35,174 nt of DNA, taken from assembly GCF_018070325.1 (NCBI RefSeq), contig NZ_JAGPXY010000069.1, forward strand, positions 1 to 35,174, given 5' to 3'. Below are positions 23,912 through 32,366 of the stretch, one piece after another (position 1 is the stretch's first letter; each line of letters opens with the position of its first letter). The position numbers and the translations under genes were made by a program. Below the pieces are notes generated by a model. The model saw nothing but the letters and a program-made list of their open reading frames with translations. It was not told the origin of the DNA and ran no database searches. The DNA comes from Micromonospora sp. H61. GTDB lineage: Bacteria; Actinomycetota; Actinomycetes; Mycobacteriales; Micromonosporaceae.

Positions 23912-23940
23912 GTATATCCACGAAGGCAAAGTTTATATAC
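23912..23940 (-). promoter_or_regulatory. AT-rich inverted repeat, candidate vapBC operator/promoter
   Basis: GTATAT (23912-23917) and ATATAC (23935-23940) are inverted copies 23 bases apart, embedded in the most AT-rich stretch of the region. The proximal arm overlaps the -10-like TATACT of vapB and the distal arm overlaps the last codons of the upstream decarboxylase gene. VapBC complexes usually bind such palindromes to repress their own promoter. Confidence 0.55.
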
Positions 23941-24943
23941 GCAACAGGCCAAGGAAACGCAGGGCGTTGGTGGACAGGAGCTTGTCGCGTTGGTCGTCGC
24001 TGAGGAAGTCGGCCGCGTGAACCACCGCGCCGGCCGGCCGTTCGCCCAGCGGGTACGGGTAGTCGCTGCCGACCAGCACCCGATCCTCCCCCAGCGTGTC
24101 GACCAACAGCCGCAGGGCGGGTGGCGCGAAGACCACCGAGTCGACGCTGAACCGGTCGAGGTAGCTGCTGGGCGGGCCGGCGGACGCGCCCCGGACCAGG
24201 CCGCCACGGCGGTGCCAGGCGTTGTCGGCGCGACCGAGCCAGAACGGGAAACTGCCGCCGCCGTGCGCGAAACAGATCCGCAGCGTCTCGGGCACCCGGT
24301 CGAAGACACCGCCGAGGATCATCGCCAGCACCGACAGGTGCGTCTCGGCGGGCATGCCGGTGAGCCAACGGGCCATCCAGCGGTCCAGTCGCGGCCCGCC
24401 GGGCATGTCCCACGGGTGGACGAAGACGGGTGCGCCCACCTCGGCACAGTGCTGCAGGAAGGTGACCACGCCGGCGTCGTCCAGGTCCCGGTCGCCGACG
24501 TGGTTGCCGATCTCCACGCCCACGTGCCCGGCGGCGAGGCTGCGGTCCAGCTCGGCACAGGCGGCGTCCGGGTCCTGGAGCGGCACCTGGCAGAACGGCA
24601 CCAGTCGGTCACCCCCGGCCGCGGTGACCTCCAGGGTCAGGTCGTTGAAGATTCGGGCGACCTTCACCGCCTGGTCGGCCGGGCGGTCGTAGCTGAAGAA
24701 GACCGGGGTGGGCGAGACCACCTGCACGGCCACGCCGTCGGCGTCCATGTCGGCCAGTCGGCGCGACGCGTCCCAGCACTCCGCGCCGACCGGGCGGAAC
24801 TCCGTCTCCCCCACCATGATCATGGCGGCGCGCTCGGAGTCGACCCGCAACCACGGCCAACCGGACCCGCCGCACGCCGCGCCGAGGTCCGGCCAACCCT
24901 TCGGTACGACGTGCGTGTGCACGTCGACCACGCCTGCGGGCAT
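23933..24943 (-). CDS. nbaD: 2-amino-3-carboxymuconate-6-semialdehyde decarboxylase (ACMSD)
   Basis: ACMSD decarboxylates ACMS, made by 3-hydroxyanthranilate dioxygenase, to 2-aminomuconate semialdehyde, steering carbon away from quinolinate/NAD and into degradation. The 336-residue amidohydrolase-fold protein shows the zinc ligands H9 and H11 (VDVHTH), H176 (VFVHPWD) and D294 (VGSDYPYP), at positions nearly identical to Pseudomonas ACMSD. The ATG overlaps the stop of the dioxygenase gene (TGATG). The last codons, ATA TAA, fall in the AT-rich vapBC operator, and ATA is rare here. Confidence 0.95.
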   Translation of the reverse strand: MPAGVVDVHTHVVPKGWPDLGAACGGSGWPWLRVDSERAAMIMVGETEFRPVGAECWDASRRLADMDADGVAVQVVSPTPVFFSYDRPADQAVKVARIFNDLTLEVTAAGGDRLVPFCQVPLQDPDAACAELDRSLAAGHVGVEIGNHVGDRDLDDAGVVTFLQHCAEVGAPVFVHPWDMPGGPRLDRWMARWLTGMPAETHLSVLAMILGGVFDRVPETLRICFAHGGGSFPFWLGRADNAWHRRGGLVRGASAGPPSSYLDRFSVDSVVFAPPALRLLVDTLGEDRVLVGSDYPYPLGERPAGAVVHAADFLSDDQRDKLLSTNALRFLGLLRI

Positions 24944-25467
24944 CAGCCCTTGCCCGGGTGCAGGGTGCCGCAGTCGGCGCAGGTGCGCGCCTGTTCGTCG
25001 GCGTAGAACGCCTGGAACACCGGGGGCAGATCGGCGGCGATGTCGCGGACCTGCAACTCGACCTCGTGCACCTTGCTGCCGCACTCCGGGCAGTACCACT
25101 GGAACGTCTCCAGCGTGCCCTCCTCGCGGACCCGCTCGACGACCACGCCGATCGAGCCGGCCTCCGGCCGCTGCGGCGAGTGCGGGGTGTTGCGCGGCAG
25201 CATCCACATCTGGCCCTCGCGCACGTGCACAGTACGCGGCCCGTCCGGGGTGACCAGGTTGATGTGCATGTTGCCCTTGACCTGGTAGAAGAACTCCTCG
25301 TACGGGTCCACGTGGAAGTCGGTGCGCTGGTTGGGCCCGCCCACCACCATCACGATGAAGTCGTCCCCACCGGGGAACATTTCCTTGTTGCCCACCGGGG
25401 GCTTCAACAGGTGCTGGTTGTCGGCGATCCAGCCCGGAAAGCTGAACGGTTCGGCGATCTCACTCAC
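24943..25467 (-). CDS. nbaC: 3-hydroxyanthranilate 3,4-dioxygenase
   Basis: This cupin enzyme opens the 3-hydroxyanthranilate ring to ACMS with Fe(II) and O2. The GTG start at 25467 has GGGAGG six bases upstream and overlaps the preceding stop (GTGA), giving 174 residues. Iron ligands H52, E58 and H96 and the substrate residues R48, R100 and E111 are all present, one position shifted from the Cupriavidus enzyme. The bacterial C-terminal rubredoxin-like iron site is intact: C126/C129 and C163/C166. A longer in-frame extension to 26064 overlaps two real genes and is rejected. Confidence 0.96.
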   Translation of the reverse strand: MSEIAEPFSFPGWIADNQHLLKPPVGNKEMFPGGDDFIVMVVGGPNQRTDFHVDPYEEFFYQVKGNMHINLVTPDGPRTVHVREGQMWMLPRNTPHSPQRPEAGSIGVVVERVREEGTLETFQWYCPECGSKVHEVELQVRDIAADLPPVFQAFYADEQARTCADCGTLHPGKG

Positions 25468-25886
25468 GACTGACCTCCCGAGGGAAGAAGGGCCACGGCC
25501 TGGATTTCGATCAGCAGGTGCGGGTGCGGCAACTGGTGCACCGCCACCGTCGTACGGGTCGGTCCGGCGGCGTCGAAGAACTCGGCCCACACCTCGTTGT
25601 AACCACCGAAGTCGTTCATGTTGACCAGGTACGTCGTCACCTGCACCAGGTCGGTGAGGTCCGCGCCGACCGAACGCAGCAGATCCCGCACGTTCTCGAT
25701 GACGGCCCGCGTCTGCGCACGGATGTCGAGATTGGTGGTGCCGAACCCGTCCACCTCCACACCGGCGAAGGTGTTGTCCGCGCGCCGCGACGACGTACCG
25801 GAGACGAAGACGAACCCACCGGCGACCTTGACGTGCGGAAAAGCCCCCCGCGGGACGGCCTTCCCGGCCACCACCCGGGCGGTCAT
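25464..25886 (-). CDS. RidA-family deaminase, probable 2-aminomuconate deaminase
   Basis: The 140-residue YjgF/RidA-fold protein has VAGGFVFVSGTSSR, IENVRDLLRSVGADLTDLVQVTTYL and TRTTVAVHQLPHPHLLIEIQAVAL, with the substrate Arg in the TRT motif. Within this operon its expected reaction is hydrolysis of 2-aminomuconate to 4-oxalocrotonate and ammonia, as for the aminomuconate deaminases of Pseudomonas (AmnD/NbaF type). It overlaps both neighbours by four bases. A generic enamine deaminase role is the alternative, but context argues for the specific one. Confidence 0.9.
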   Translation of the reverse strand: MTARVVAGKAVPRGAFPHVKVAGGFVFVSGTSSRRADNTFAGVEVDGFGTTNLDIRAQTRAVIENVRDLLRSVGADLTDLVQVTTYLVNMNDFGGYNEVWAEFFDAAGPTRTTVAVHQLPHPHLLIEIQAVALLPSGGQS

Positions 25887-26656
25887 GACGACGCCCGCAG
25901 CGAGGCCGTGCCGAGCTTCTCGACGACGGCGCGGACGTGGGCGCCGGGACGCAGCGGAACAGCGGCGGTGGCGGCGCCGGCCAGGAAGACCCAGCCGGAC
26001 TCCAGCCGCACCCCGTGCCGGCCCGCCAGCCGGATGCCCTCGTCGAGCGCCCGGCGCGGATCACCGAGGATCGCCGCCGTCGAGCCGACCTGCGCCACCC
26101 GCCCGTCGACCTCCAGCAGCACGCCCAGGTTGTCCAGCCCCGCCGGCACCGGCGCCCACGGCCCGATCACGAAGGCGGCGGCCGAGGTGTTGTCCGCTAC
26201 CACGTCCGGCAGCGAGAAACGGAAGTCCGCGTACCGGGAGTCGATCAACTCGATGGCCGGGGCGACCGCGCGGACCGCCGTGGCGAAGTCGCCGACCGGC
26301 TCGCCCGGCTCGGGCAGCCGGTCCAGCAGGAACGCCACCTCCGGCTCGACCCGGGGGTGGATGTACGCGGCCGGGTCCACCGCGCCACCGTCGGGCACCC
26401 GCATCGCGTTGGTGAGCCGCCCCCAGATCACCTCGTCCACGCCGACCTGGGCCATCTTCGCCCTGCTGGTCAGCCCCATCTTCAGCCCGACCAACCGCTC
26501 ACCGGCGTTCAGCCGGCGTTGCAGCAGCGCGGCCTGCACGGCGTACGCGGTGTCCACGTCGAGGCCGGTCTCGGCGGCGAGCTGCGGGATCGCGGTGGCC
26601 GTGTCGGCCGCCGCGCCCAACTTCTCGGCGATCCCCGTGATGTCCACGCCGATCAT
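25883..26656 (-). CDS. 4-oxalocrotonate (2-oxo-3-hexenedioate) decarboxylase
   Basis: The 257-residue protein belongs to the hydratase/decarboxylase family. Metal-site segments are HPRVEPEVAFLL and APAIELIDSRYADFRFSLPDVVADN, plus KMGLTSRAKMAQVGVDE near residue 60. Two paralogues of this family are in the operon. Assignment as decarboxylase rather than hydratase rests on its closeness to the deaminase gene and its resemblance to DmpH/AmnE-type sequences; the roles could be reversed. It would remove CO2 from 4-oxalocrotonate to give 2-oxopent-4-enoate. Confidence 0.85.
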   Translation of the reverse strand: MIGVDITGIAEKLGAAADTATAIPQLAAETGLDVDTAYAVQAALLQRRLNAGERLVGLKMGLTSRAKMAQVGVDEVIWGRLTNAMRVPDGGAVDPAAYIHPRVEPEVAFLLDRLPEPGEPVGDFATAVRAVAPAIELIDSRYADFRFSLPDVVADNTSAAAFVIGPWAPVPAGLDNLGVLLEVDGRVAQVGSTAAILGDPRRALDEGIRLAGRHGVRLESGWVFLAGAATAAVPLRPGAHVRAVVEKLGTASLRASS

Positions 26657-27777
26657 GCTGCGCCACCTTCCGTTCGCGCCTGCGGGGCTCGCAAACCCGG
26701 CTCACTCCTCGCGCTCACAGCCTGCCCCTTGTCGGCCAGGTCGAGTGCGACGTCCACGATCATGTCCTCCTGGCCGCCCACCATCCGGCGGCGGCCCAGC
26801 TCGACGAGGATCGACCGGACATCCACGCCGTACTTCGTGGAGGCCCGCTCGGCGTGCCTCAGGAAGCTGGAGTAGACCCCGGCGTACCCCAGGGAGAGCG
26901 TCTCGCGGTCCACCTGGACCGGCCGGTCCTGAAGCGGGCGGACGATGTCGTCGGCGGCATCCATCAGCGCGAACACGTCACACCCGTGCTTCCAGCCGTG
27001 CAGCTCGGCAACCGCGACGAAGACCTCCAGCGGGGCGTTGCCGGCGCCCGCGCCCATGCCCGCGAGGGAGGCGTCGACGCGGACGGTCCGGCCGTGCACC
27101 GCGTCGGGGCCGACCGGCGCGGACCCGGTGACCCGGCCGTGCTCGACGGCGAGCACGCTGTTGGCGACCCCGAGCGACAGGTTGTGGTGGGCGTGGATGC
27201 CGATCTGCGTCTCCGGAGCGAGGACCTGCCGGTACGCGTCGACCCGCTGCGCCACGTCGGACATCAGCAGCCGGCCGCCGGAGTCGGTGACGTAGACGCA
27301 GTGCGCCCCGTACGACTCCATGAGCTTGGCCTGCCCGGCCAACCCGACCGGGTCATTCATGTGCGACATCATCAGGAACCCGGCCACGTCCATGCCGTTC
27401 TCCCGGGCCCAGGAGATGTGCTGGGCGGAGATGTCCGCCTCCGTGCAGTGGGTGGCGATCCGGACGCTTGTCACCCCGAGCGCCTTCGCGGCCTTCAGGT
27501 CGGCGATCGTGCCGATGCCCGGCAGCAGCAGGGTGGTCAGCTTCGCAGTGGTCAGCACCTCGGCCGCCGCCGAGATCCACTCCGCGTCGCTGGCGGCGCC
27601 GTGGCCGTAGTTGACGCTGGAGCCGGCGAGGCCGTCACCGTGCGCCACCTCGATGGCGGCCACCCCGGCGGCGTCCAACGCGGCGGCGATGGTGCGTACG
27701 TGGTCGACTGTGTACTGGTGGGCGATGGCGTGCATGCCGTCGCGCAGCGTCACGTCCTGGATGTACAGCTCGGTCAT
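26653..27777 (-). CDS. mhpE: 4-hydroxy-2-oxovalerate aldolase
   Basis: DmpG/MhpE-type aldolases split 4-hydroxy-2-oxopentanoate into pyruvate and acetaldehyde and channel the acetaldehyde to a bound dehydrogenase. The 374-residue TIM-barrel protein shows DVTLRDGMHAIAHQY (metal Asp and catalytic Arg), VRIATHCTEAD, GIHAHHNLSLGVANS with the metal-binding HxH, and the C-terminal communication domain. The extreme C-terminus, after DLADKGQAV, is a ~25-residue Arg/Pro-rich tail that looks unstructured. The ATG overlaps the dehydrogenase stop. Confidence 0.96.
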   Translation of the reverse strand: MTELYIQDVTLRDGMHAIAHQYTVDHVRTIAAALDAAGVAAIEVAHGDGLAGSSVNYGHGAASDAEWISAAAEVLTTAKLTTLLLPGIGTIADLKAAKALGVTSVRIATHCTEADISAQHISWARENGMDVAGFLMMSHMNDPVGLAGQAKLMESYGAHCVYVTDSGGRLLMSDVAQRVDAYRQVLAPETQIGIHAHHNLSLGVANSVLAVEHGRVTGSAPVGPDAVHGRTVRVDASLAGMGAGAGNAPLEVFVAVAELHGWKHGCDVFALMDAADDIVRPLQDRPVQVDRETLSLGYAGVYSSFLRHAERASTKYGVDVRSILVELGRRRMVGGQEDMIVDVALDLADKGQAVSARSEPGLRAPQARTEGGAA

Positions 27778-28709
27778 GGCGCGGCCACCTCCGAAGAACG
27801 CAGGGCGACCAGCCGCTCCGCGGTGCGCAGCGCGGCCGAGGTCATGATGTCCAGGTTCCCGGCGTACGCGGGCAGGTAGTGCCCGGCGCCGGAGACCTCC
27901 AGGAAGACCGACACCTGCAGGGCGGTGAGCCGCCGCCCGAGTGTCGGCAGGTACGTCTCGACCCTGTCGAACTGCACGTCCTGCTTGAGCCGGTAGCCGG
28001 GGACGTACTCCTGCACGGCCGCCACCATCTCGGCGACCGAGGCGGCGATGGCGTCGGTGTCGGCGTCGGCGTCCGGGCAGAGGCAGTAGACGGTGTCCCG
28101 CATCAGCAGCGGCGGGTCCGCCGGGTTCAGCACGATGATCGCCTTGCCCCGCTCGGCACCGCCCACCACCTCGATGGCGCGGGCCGTGGTCTCGGTGAAC
28201 TCGTCGATGTTGGCCCGGGTGCCCGGCCCGGCGGACTTCGAAGCGATCGACGCGACGATCTCCCCGTACGCCACCGGGGTGACCCGGCGTACCGCAGCGA
28301 CGATCGGCACTGTCGCCTGCCCGCCACAGGTCACCATGTTGACGTTGGGCTGGTGCAGGTGCTCGTCGAGGTTGACCGGCGGCACCACGTACGGGCCGAG
28401 CGCGGCCGGGGTCAGGTCGACCACAGTGCGGCCGTGAGCGCGCAGCACCTCGTCGTGGCGTCGGTGCGCGCCGGCCGAGGTGGCGTCGAACACCAGCTCG
28501 ACATCGGCGAACTCGGGCATCGCGACGAGCCCGTCCACGCCGTCGGCGGTGGTGGCGACGCCGAGCCGGCGAGCGCGCGCCAGGCCGTCGGAGGCTGGGT
28601 CGATGCCGGCCATCGCCACCATGCGCAGGCTGTCACTCAGCCGCAACACCTTGATCATCAGGTCGGTGCCGATGTTTCCCGATCCCAGCACCGCCACGTT
28701 GGTGGTCAC
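27774..28709 (-). CDS. mhpF: Acetaldehyde dehydrogenase (acylating)
   Basis: MhpF/DmpF-type enzymes oxidise acetaldehyde with NAD+ and CoA to acetyl-CoA. The 311-residue protein has the NAD-binding VLGSGNIGTDL at residues 7-17 and the catalytic thiol C128 in VNMVTCGGQATVPI. It lies next to the aldolase gene with a four-base overlap, as expected of partners that form a channelling complex. The start is GTG 28709, overlapping the hydratase stop (GTGA). Confidence 0.96.
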   Translation of the reverse strand: MTTNVAVLGSGNIGTDLMIKVLRLSDSLRMVAMAGIDPASDGLARARRLGVATTADGVDGLVAMPEFADVELVFDATSAGAHRRHDEVLRAHGRTVVDLTPAALGPYVVPPVNLDEHLHQPNVNMVTCGGQATVPIVAAVRRVTPVAYGEIVASIASKSAGPGTRANIDEFTETTARAIEVVGGAERGKAIIVLNPADPPLLMRDTVYCLCPDADADTDAIAASVAEMVAAVQEYVPGYRLKQDVQFDRVETYLPTLGRRLTALQVSVFLEVSGAGHYLPAYAGNLDIMTSAALRTAERLVALRSSEVAAP

Positions 28710-29503
28710 TTGCCGCCCCTGTCGCTGAAGGATGTCCGCACCGAGCCGAGCCCGGAGATCCGGGCCTCGTACGCGGCACCCGGGGTGACCGGCACCATCG
28801 GACCGAGCGCCCCGGAGAGCACCACGTCCCCGGCGCGCAGCGGGTCACCGGCGCGGGCGAGGGTGCCTGCCAACCACTGCAGGGCGTGCAGCGGGTTGCC
28901 CAGGCAGGCGGCGCCCGCGCCCACCGAGACCGGCTCGCCGGCGTGCTCCAGCACCATCCCGCACAGTCGCAGGTCCACGTCGGCGAGCCGGCGTGGCGTG
29001 GTGCCGAGCACGAAGAGCCCGCTGGAGGCGTTGTCGGCGACGGTGTCCACTATGGAGATGTCCCAGGCGGCGATCCGGGAGTCGACGATCTCGATCGCCG
29101 GCAGCACGTGGTCGACCGCGCGGATCAGGTCGACAGTGGTGAGCTGCGGGTTCGGGAGGTCCTTGTCGAGCACGAAGGCGATCTCCGCCTCCACGCGAGG
29201 CTGGAGCAGCCGGTCGATGGGCACCTCGACCCCGTCGCCGACCGCCATGGCGTCGGTCAGCATGCCGAAGTCCGGCTGGAACACCCCGAAGGTCTCCTGC
29301 ACGGCCCGGGAGGTCAAGCCGATCTTCGCGCCGACCCGGCGTTCGCCGCGGCCCTGCCAGGCCCGCGCCTGGAGTTGCTGCACCCGGTACGCGGCCTCGA
29401 CGTCGCCCTCCGGCAGCAGCCGGCCCCGCAGCGGCGCGCACGGCTTGCCCGTGCTGCGGGCGTCGGCCAACTCCCGGTTGGCGGCCTCGATGTCAGCTTC
29501 CAT
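28706..29503 (-). CDS. 2-oxopent-4-enoate hydratase (2-keto-4-pentenoate hydratase)
   Basis: It adds water to 2-hydroxypenta-2,4-dienoate, giving 4-hydroxy-2-oxovalerate for the aldolase. The 265-residue protein has GAKIGLTSRAVQETFGVFQPDFG, the metal-binding QPRVEAEIAFVL and PAIEIVDSRIAAWDISIVDTVADN, typical of MhpD/DmpE. ATG 29503 is chosen because GGGAG lies seven bases upstream; a GTG at 29527 overlapping the previous stop is possible. It is a paralogue of the decarboxylase two genes further on. Confidence 0.92.
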   Translation of the reverse strand: MEADIEAANRELADARSTGKPCAPLRGRLLPEGDVEAAYRVQQLQARAWQGRGERRVGAKIGLTSRAVQETFGVFQPDFGMLTDAMAVGDGVEVPIDRLLQPRVEAEIAFVLDKDLPNPQLTTVDLIRAVDHVLPAIEIVDSRIAAWDISIVDTVADNASSGLFVLGTTPRRLADVDLRLCGMVLEHAGEPVSVGAGAACLGNPLHALQWLAGTLARAGDPLRAGDVVLSGALGPMVPVTPGAAYEARISGLGSVRTSFSDRGGK

Positions 29504-29523
29504 GCCCGCTCCCTCGCTACGGC

Positions 29524-31032
29524 TCACGACAGGTCCACGCAGACGTTTGTGAGTTCGGAGTAGAAGTTCAGCGAGTGCACGCCGCCCTCACGACCGATCC
29601 CGGACGCCTTCACCCCGCCGAACGGGGTGCGCAGGTCACGCAGGAACCAGGTGTTGACCCAGACGATGCCCGCGTCGAGCCGGGCGCCGGCCCGGTGCGC
29701 GACACCCACGTCCCGGGTCCACACGGTCGCCGCCAGGCCGTACTCGGTGCCGTTGGCCAGGGCGTACGCCTCGTCCTCGGTGTCGAACGGCGCGACGTGC
29801 ACCACCGGGCCGAAGATCTCCTCGCGGTTGGTGCGGGCGTCCGGGCCGAGCCCGGTGAGCACCGTCGGCTGCACGTACGACCCGCCGTCGCGGGTGTCGC
29901 CGAAGGTGGGCGTGCCGCCACCGGTGAGCACCTCGGCGCCCTCGGAGCGGGCCAGCTCGTACGCGCCGAGCACCTTCGCCCGGTGCTGGTGGGAGATCAG
30001 CGGCATGGTGGCGGTGGCCTCGTCGGTCGGCCAGCCGTACGCCAGCTCACCGGCCCGCTTCGCCAGCCGGGCGGTGAACTCCTCGAAGACCGGGCGCTGC
30101 ACGTAGATGCGTTCGGTGCAGAGGCACACCTGCCCGCCGTTGGTGAAGCTGGACCGCACCGAGCCGGCAACCGCGGCGTCCAGGTCGGCGTCGGCGAAGA
30201 CCAGGCCGGCGTTCTTGCCGCCGAGTTCGAAGCTCACCGCCTTCACCCCGTCGGCGGCGGCCCGCATGATCGCGCCGCCGGTGGCCGACTCGCCGGTGAA
30301 CGTGATCGCGTCGACGCCCGGGTGGCGGGTGAGGAACTCGCCCGCCGAGTCCGGCCCGAAGCCGTGCACCAGGTTGAACACCCCGGCCGGTACGCCGGCG
30401 GCGGCCATCACCTCGGCGAGCACCGTCGCCGAGGCGGGAGTCTCCTCGCTGGGCTTGACCACGACGGCGTTGCCGCAGGCCAGTGCCGGAGCCACCTTCC
30501 AGGTGAGCAGCAGCAGCGGCAGGTTCCACGGCACGATGACCGCGACCACGCCGACCGGCTTGCGCAGCGCGTAGTTGAGCGCCCGGCCGCCAGTCGGGGT
30601 GACAGTCGTGAACGACTCGGTGGGGGCGGTCGCCACGATCTCCGCGAACGCCCGGAAGTTCGCAGCGCCGCGCGGAATGTCCAGGGTGCGGGCCTGGGCG
30701 ATGGATTTGCCGGTGTCGGCGACCTCGGCGGTGACCAGGTCGTCGAAGCGGCGCTCCAGCTCGTCGGCGACGCGGCGCAGCACCTCGGCGCGCTCGCGCT
30801 CCCCCATCCGGCCCCACGGCCCCCGCAGCGCCGCCCGGGCGGCCGCGACCGCGTCATCCACAGCGGACTGCGATGCCTCGTCCACCTCGAAGACCTGCTC
30901 CCCGGTGACCGGGCTGGCCTTGGCGAACGTGTTTCCGCCGTCGACGAACTCGCCGGCGACGAAGTTACGCAACCGCTGCGGGCCACTCGGCGCGTGGCCG
31001 GTCATCAGCCGCGGATCCCAGTTGCCGGTCAT
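29524..31032 (-). CDS. amnC: 2-aminomuconic 6-semialdehyde dehydrogenase
   Basis: The enzyme oxidises 2-aminomuconate semialdehyde, the ACMSD product, to 2-aminomuconate with NAD+. The 502-residue aldehyde dehydrogenase shows the PWNLPLLLLTWKVAPAL segment, the general base E269 in FELGGKN, the nucleophile C303 in GQVC, and the EEIFGPV motif. Of the ALDH groups it resembles hydroxymuconic/aminomuconic semialdehyde dehydrogenases, and the operon fixes the substrate. A longer in-frame reading to 32316 runs through kmo in the wrong frame and is rejected. The ATG overlaps the kmo stop (ATGA). Confidence 0.94.
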   Translation of the reverse strand: MTGNWDPRLMTGHAPSGPQRLRNFVAGEFVDGGNTFAKASPVTGEQVFEVDEASQSAVDDAVAAARAALRGPWGRMGERERAEVLRRVADELERRFDDLVTAEVADTGKSIAQARTLDIPRGAANFRAFAEIVATAPTESFTTVTPTGGRALNYALRKPVGVVAVIVPWNLPLLLLTWKVAPALACGNAVVVKPSEETPASATVLAEVMAAAGVPAGVFNLVHGFGPDSAGEFLTRHPGVDAITFTGESATGGAIMRAAADGVKAVSFELGGKNAGLVFADADLDAAVAGSVRSSFTNGGQVCLCTERIYVQRPVFEEFTARLAKRAGELAYGWPTDEATATMPLISHQHRAKVLGAYELARSEGAEVLTGGGTPTFGDTRDGGSYVQPTVLTGLGPDARTNREEIFGPVVHVAPFDTEDEAYALANGTEYGLAATVWTRDVGVAHRAGARLDAGIVWVNTWFLRDLRTPFGGVKASGIGREGGVHSLNFYSELTNVCVDLS

Positions 31033-32366
31033 GCCCGCCTCCCTCGGCTCAGTGCCGCACCGACCGCGCCGACCAGCAGCAGCGCGGCCCCGCCGACGAC
31101 CGCCCCGAGCACCCGGTGCTGTCGGCGCACCCGGCGGCGAACCTCCGCGTACGGGGTGGTGGAGAACGACACCAGCTCGTACTGGGAAACGTACCGGCCG
31201 GGCAGGGCCCGTTCCAGTGCGTGCTCCACCCGCCGCCGGGTCTGGAAGACCGGGGAGGCGACCTTGTCCCGCATCTCCACGAAGTTGGTCAGCGCCATCG
31301 TCGCGATGGCCTCGGCGTTCTCCTGTCGGCGCCGCTGGAACAGCGGCAGCGCCGCCAGCCAGTCGTCGGCGCACTCGTCCAGGCAGCGGTCCAGTTCCAC
31401 CACGTCCTCGAAGGCGCAGTTGGCGCCCTGGCCGTAGAACGGCACGATGGCGTGCGCGGCGTCGCCGAGCAGGCCGACCTTGCCGTTGACCTGCCACGGG
31501 GTGCAGCGCACGGTGCCGAGCACGCCCACCGGGTTGTGCTGGTAGTCGTCGACGAGGTTCGGGGCCAGCGGGACCACGTCCGGGTAGTGCTCGGTGAAGT
31601 GCCGTTCGATCTCCGCCGGGCCGGTCAGCGAGGCGAAGCTGCCGGCGCCGTCGTTGGGCCAGAACAGCGTGCAGGTGAAGGAGCGGTCCGGGTTCGGCAG
31701 CGCGATCATCATCGAGGTGCCCCGCGGCCAGATGTGCAGCGCGTCCGGGTCCAGGGCGAAGTCCCCGCCCAGCGGCGGAATCGTCAGCTCCTTGTAGCCG
31801 TAGTCGAGGAAGTCCACGCTCTCGTCCAGCAGCCCGTACGCCAGCAGTTGCCCGCGCACCGCGGAGCCGGCGCCGTCGGCACCCAGCACGACCGACGCCT
31901 TCGCCGCGACCGTGCCCTGCGGGGTCTCGAAGCTCAGGGCGCCGTCGGTCGGGTCGAGCCCGACCAGCCGGTGGTCGAAGACGACCCGCACCCCGGGCAG
32001 CGCGGCGGCCTCGTCCAGCAGGGCGTTGTTCAGCGCACCCCGGCTGATCGAGTTGATCGCCCGGTCGCCGGCCGCGCTGTACGACTGGAACTGCTGCTCG
32101 CCCTCGACCGGGTGGATCATCCGGCCGCGCATCGGCAGCGCGTCGGTCATCACCTGCTCGGCCAGCCCGATCCGGCGCAACGCGTCCAGGCCGCGCTCGG
32201 AGAGCGCCAGGTTGATCGAGCGACCGCGTTCGGTGGTGCCGGCGCGCGGGTCGGAGCGGCGCTCGTAGAGGGCCACCGGGTAGCCACGCCGGGCCAGGAA
32301 GCAGGCCGCCAGACAACCGGCCAGCCCGGCACCGATGATCGCGATCTCGTCACGCCGCGCGGTCAT
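31029..32366 (-). CDS. kmo: Kynurenine 3-monooxygenase with C-terminal membrane anchor
   Basis: This FAD/NADPH hydroxylase converts kynurenine to 3-hydroxykynurenine. The 445-residue protein has the dinucleotide motif GAGLAG at residues 12-17, the ERRSDPR loop, GRSINLALSERG, the DG motif VVLGADGAGSAVR and the second FAD motif GLLGDAAHAIVPFYGQGANCAFED. The substrate-site TNFVEMRD is conserved. The last ~27 residues are a hydrophobic helix (VVGGAALLLVGAVGAAL) ending SRGRRA, which would tail-anchor the enzyme. The ATG overlaps the kynureninase stop. Confidence 0.95.
   Translation of the reverse strand: MTARRDEIAIIGAGLAGCLAACFLARRGYPVALYERRSDPRAGTTERGRSINLALSERGLDALRRIGLAEQVMTDALPMRGRMIHPVEGEQQFQSYSAAGDRAINSISRGALNNALLDEAAALPGVRVVFDHRLVGLDPTDGALSFETPQGTVAAKASVVLGADGAGSAVRGQLLAYGLLDESVDFLDYGYKELTIPPLGGDFALDPDALHIWPRGTSMMIALPNPDRSFTCTLFWPNDGAGSFASLTGPAEIERHFTEHYPDVVPLAPNLVDDYQHNPVGVLGTVRCTPWQVNGKVGLLGDAAHAIVPFYGQGANCAFEDVVELDRCLDECADDWLAALPLFQRRRQENAEAIATMALTNFVEMRDKVASPVFQTRRRVEHALERALPGRYVSQYELVSFSTTPYAEVRRRVRRQHRVLGAVVGGAALLLVGAVGAALSRGRRA

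Noticed and set aside
23905..24309. Long upstream extension of vapB
   Set aside because: It is a shadow of the ACMSD gene; VapB homology begins at the ATG at 23904 after the promoter-like AT-rich stretch.
24944..25207. Extension of ACMSD upstream of 24943
   Set aside because: It overlaps the dioxygenase gene in another frame; the TGATG junction and HxH at residues 9-11 fix the start at 24943.
31033..32316. Apparent N-terminal extension making a 930-residue dehydrogenase fusion
   Set aside because: The extra part is an out-of-frame reading of kmo with low-complexity Ala/Gly/Arg/Pro composition.
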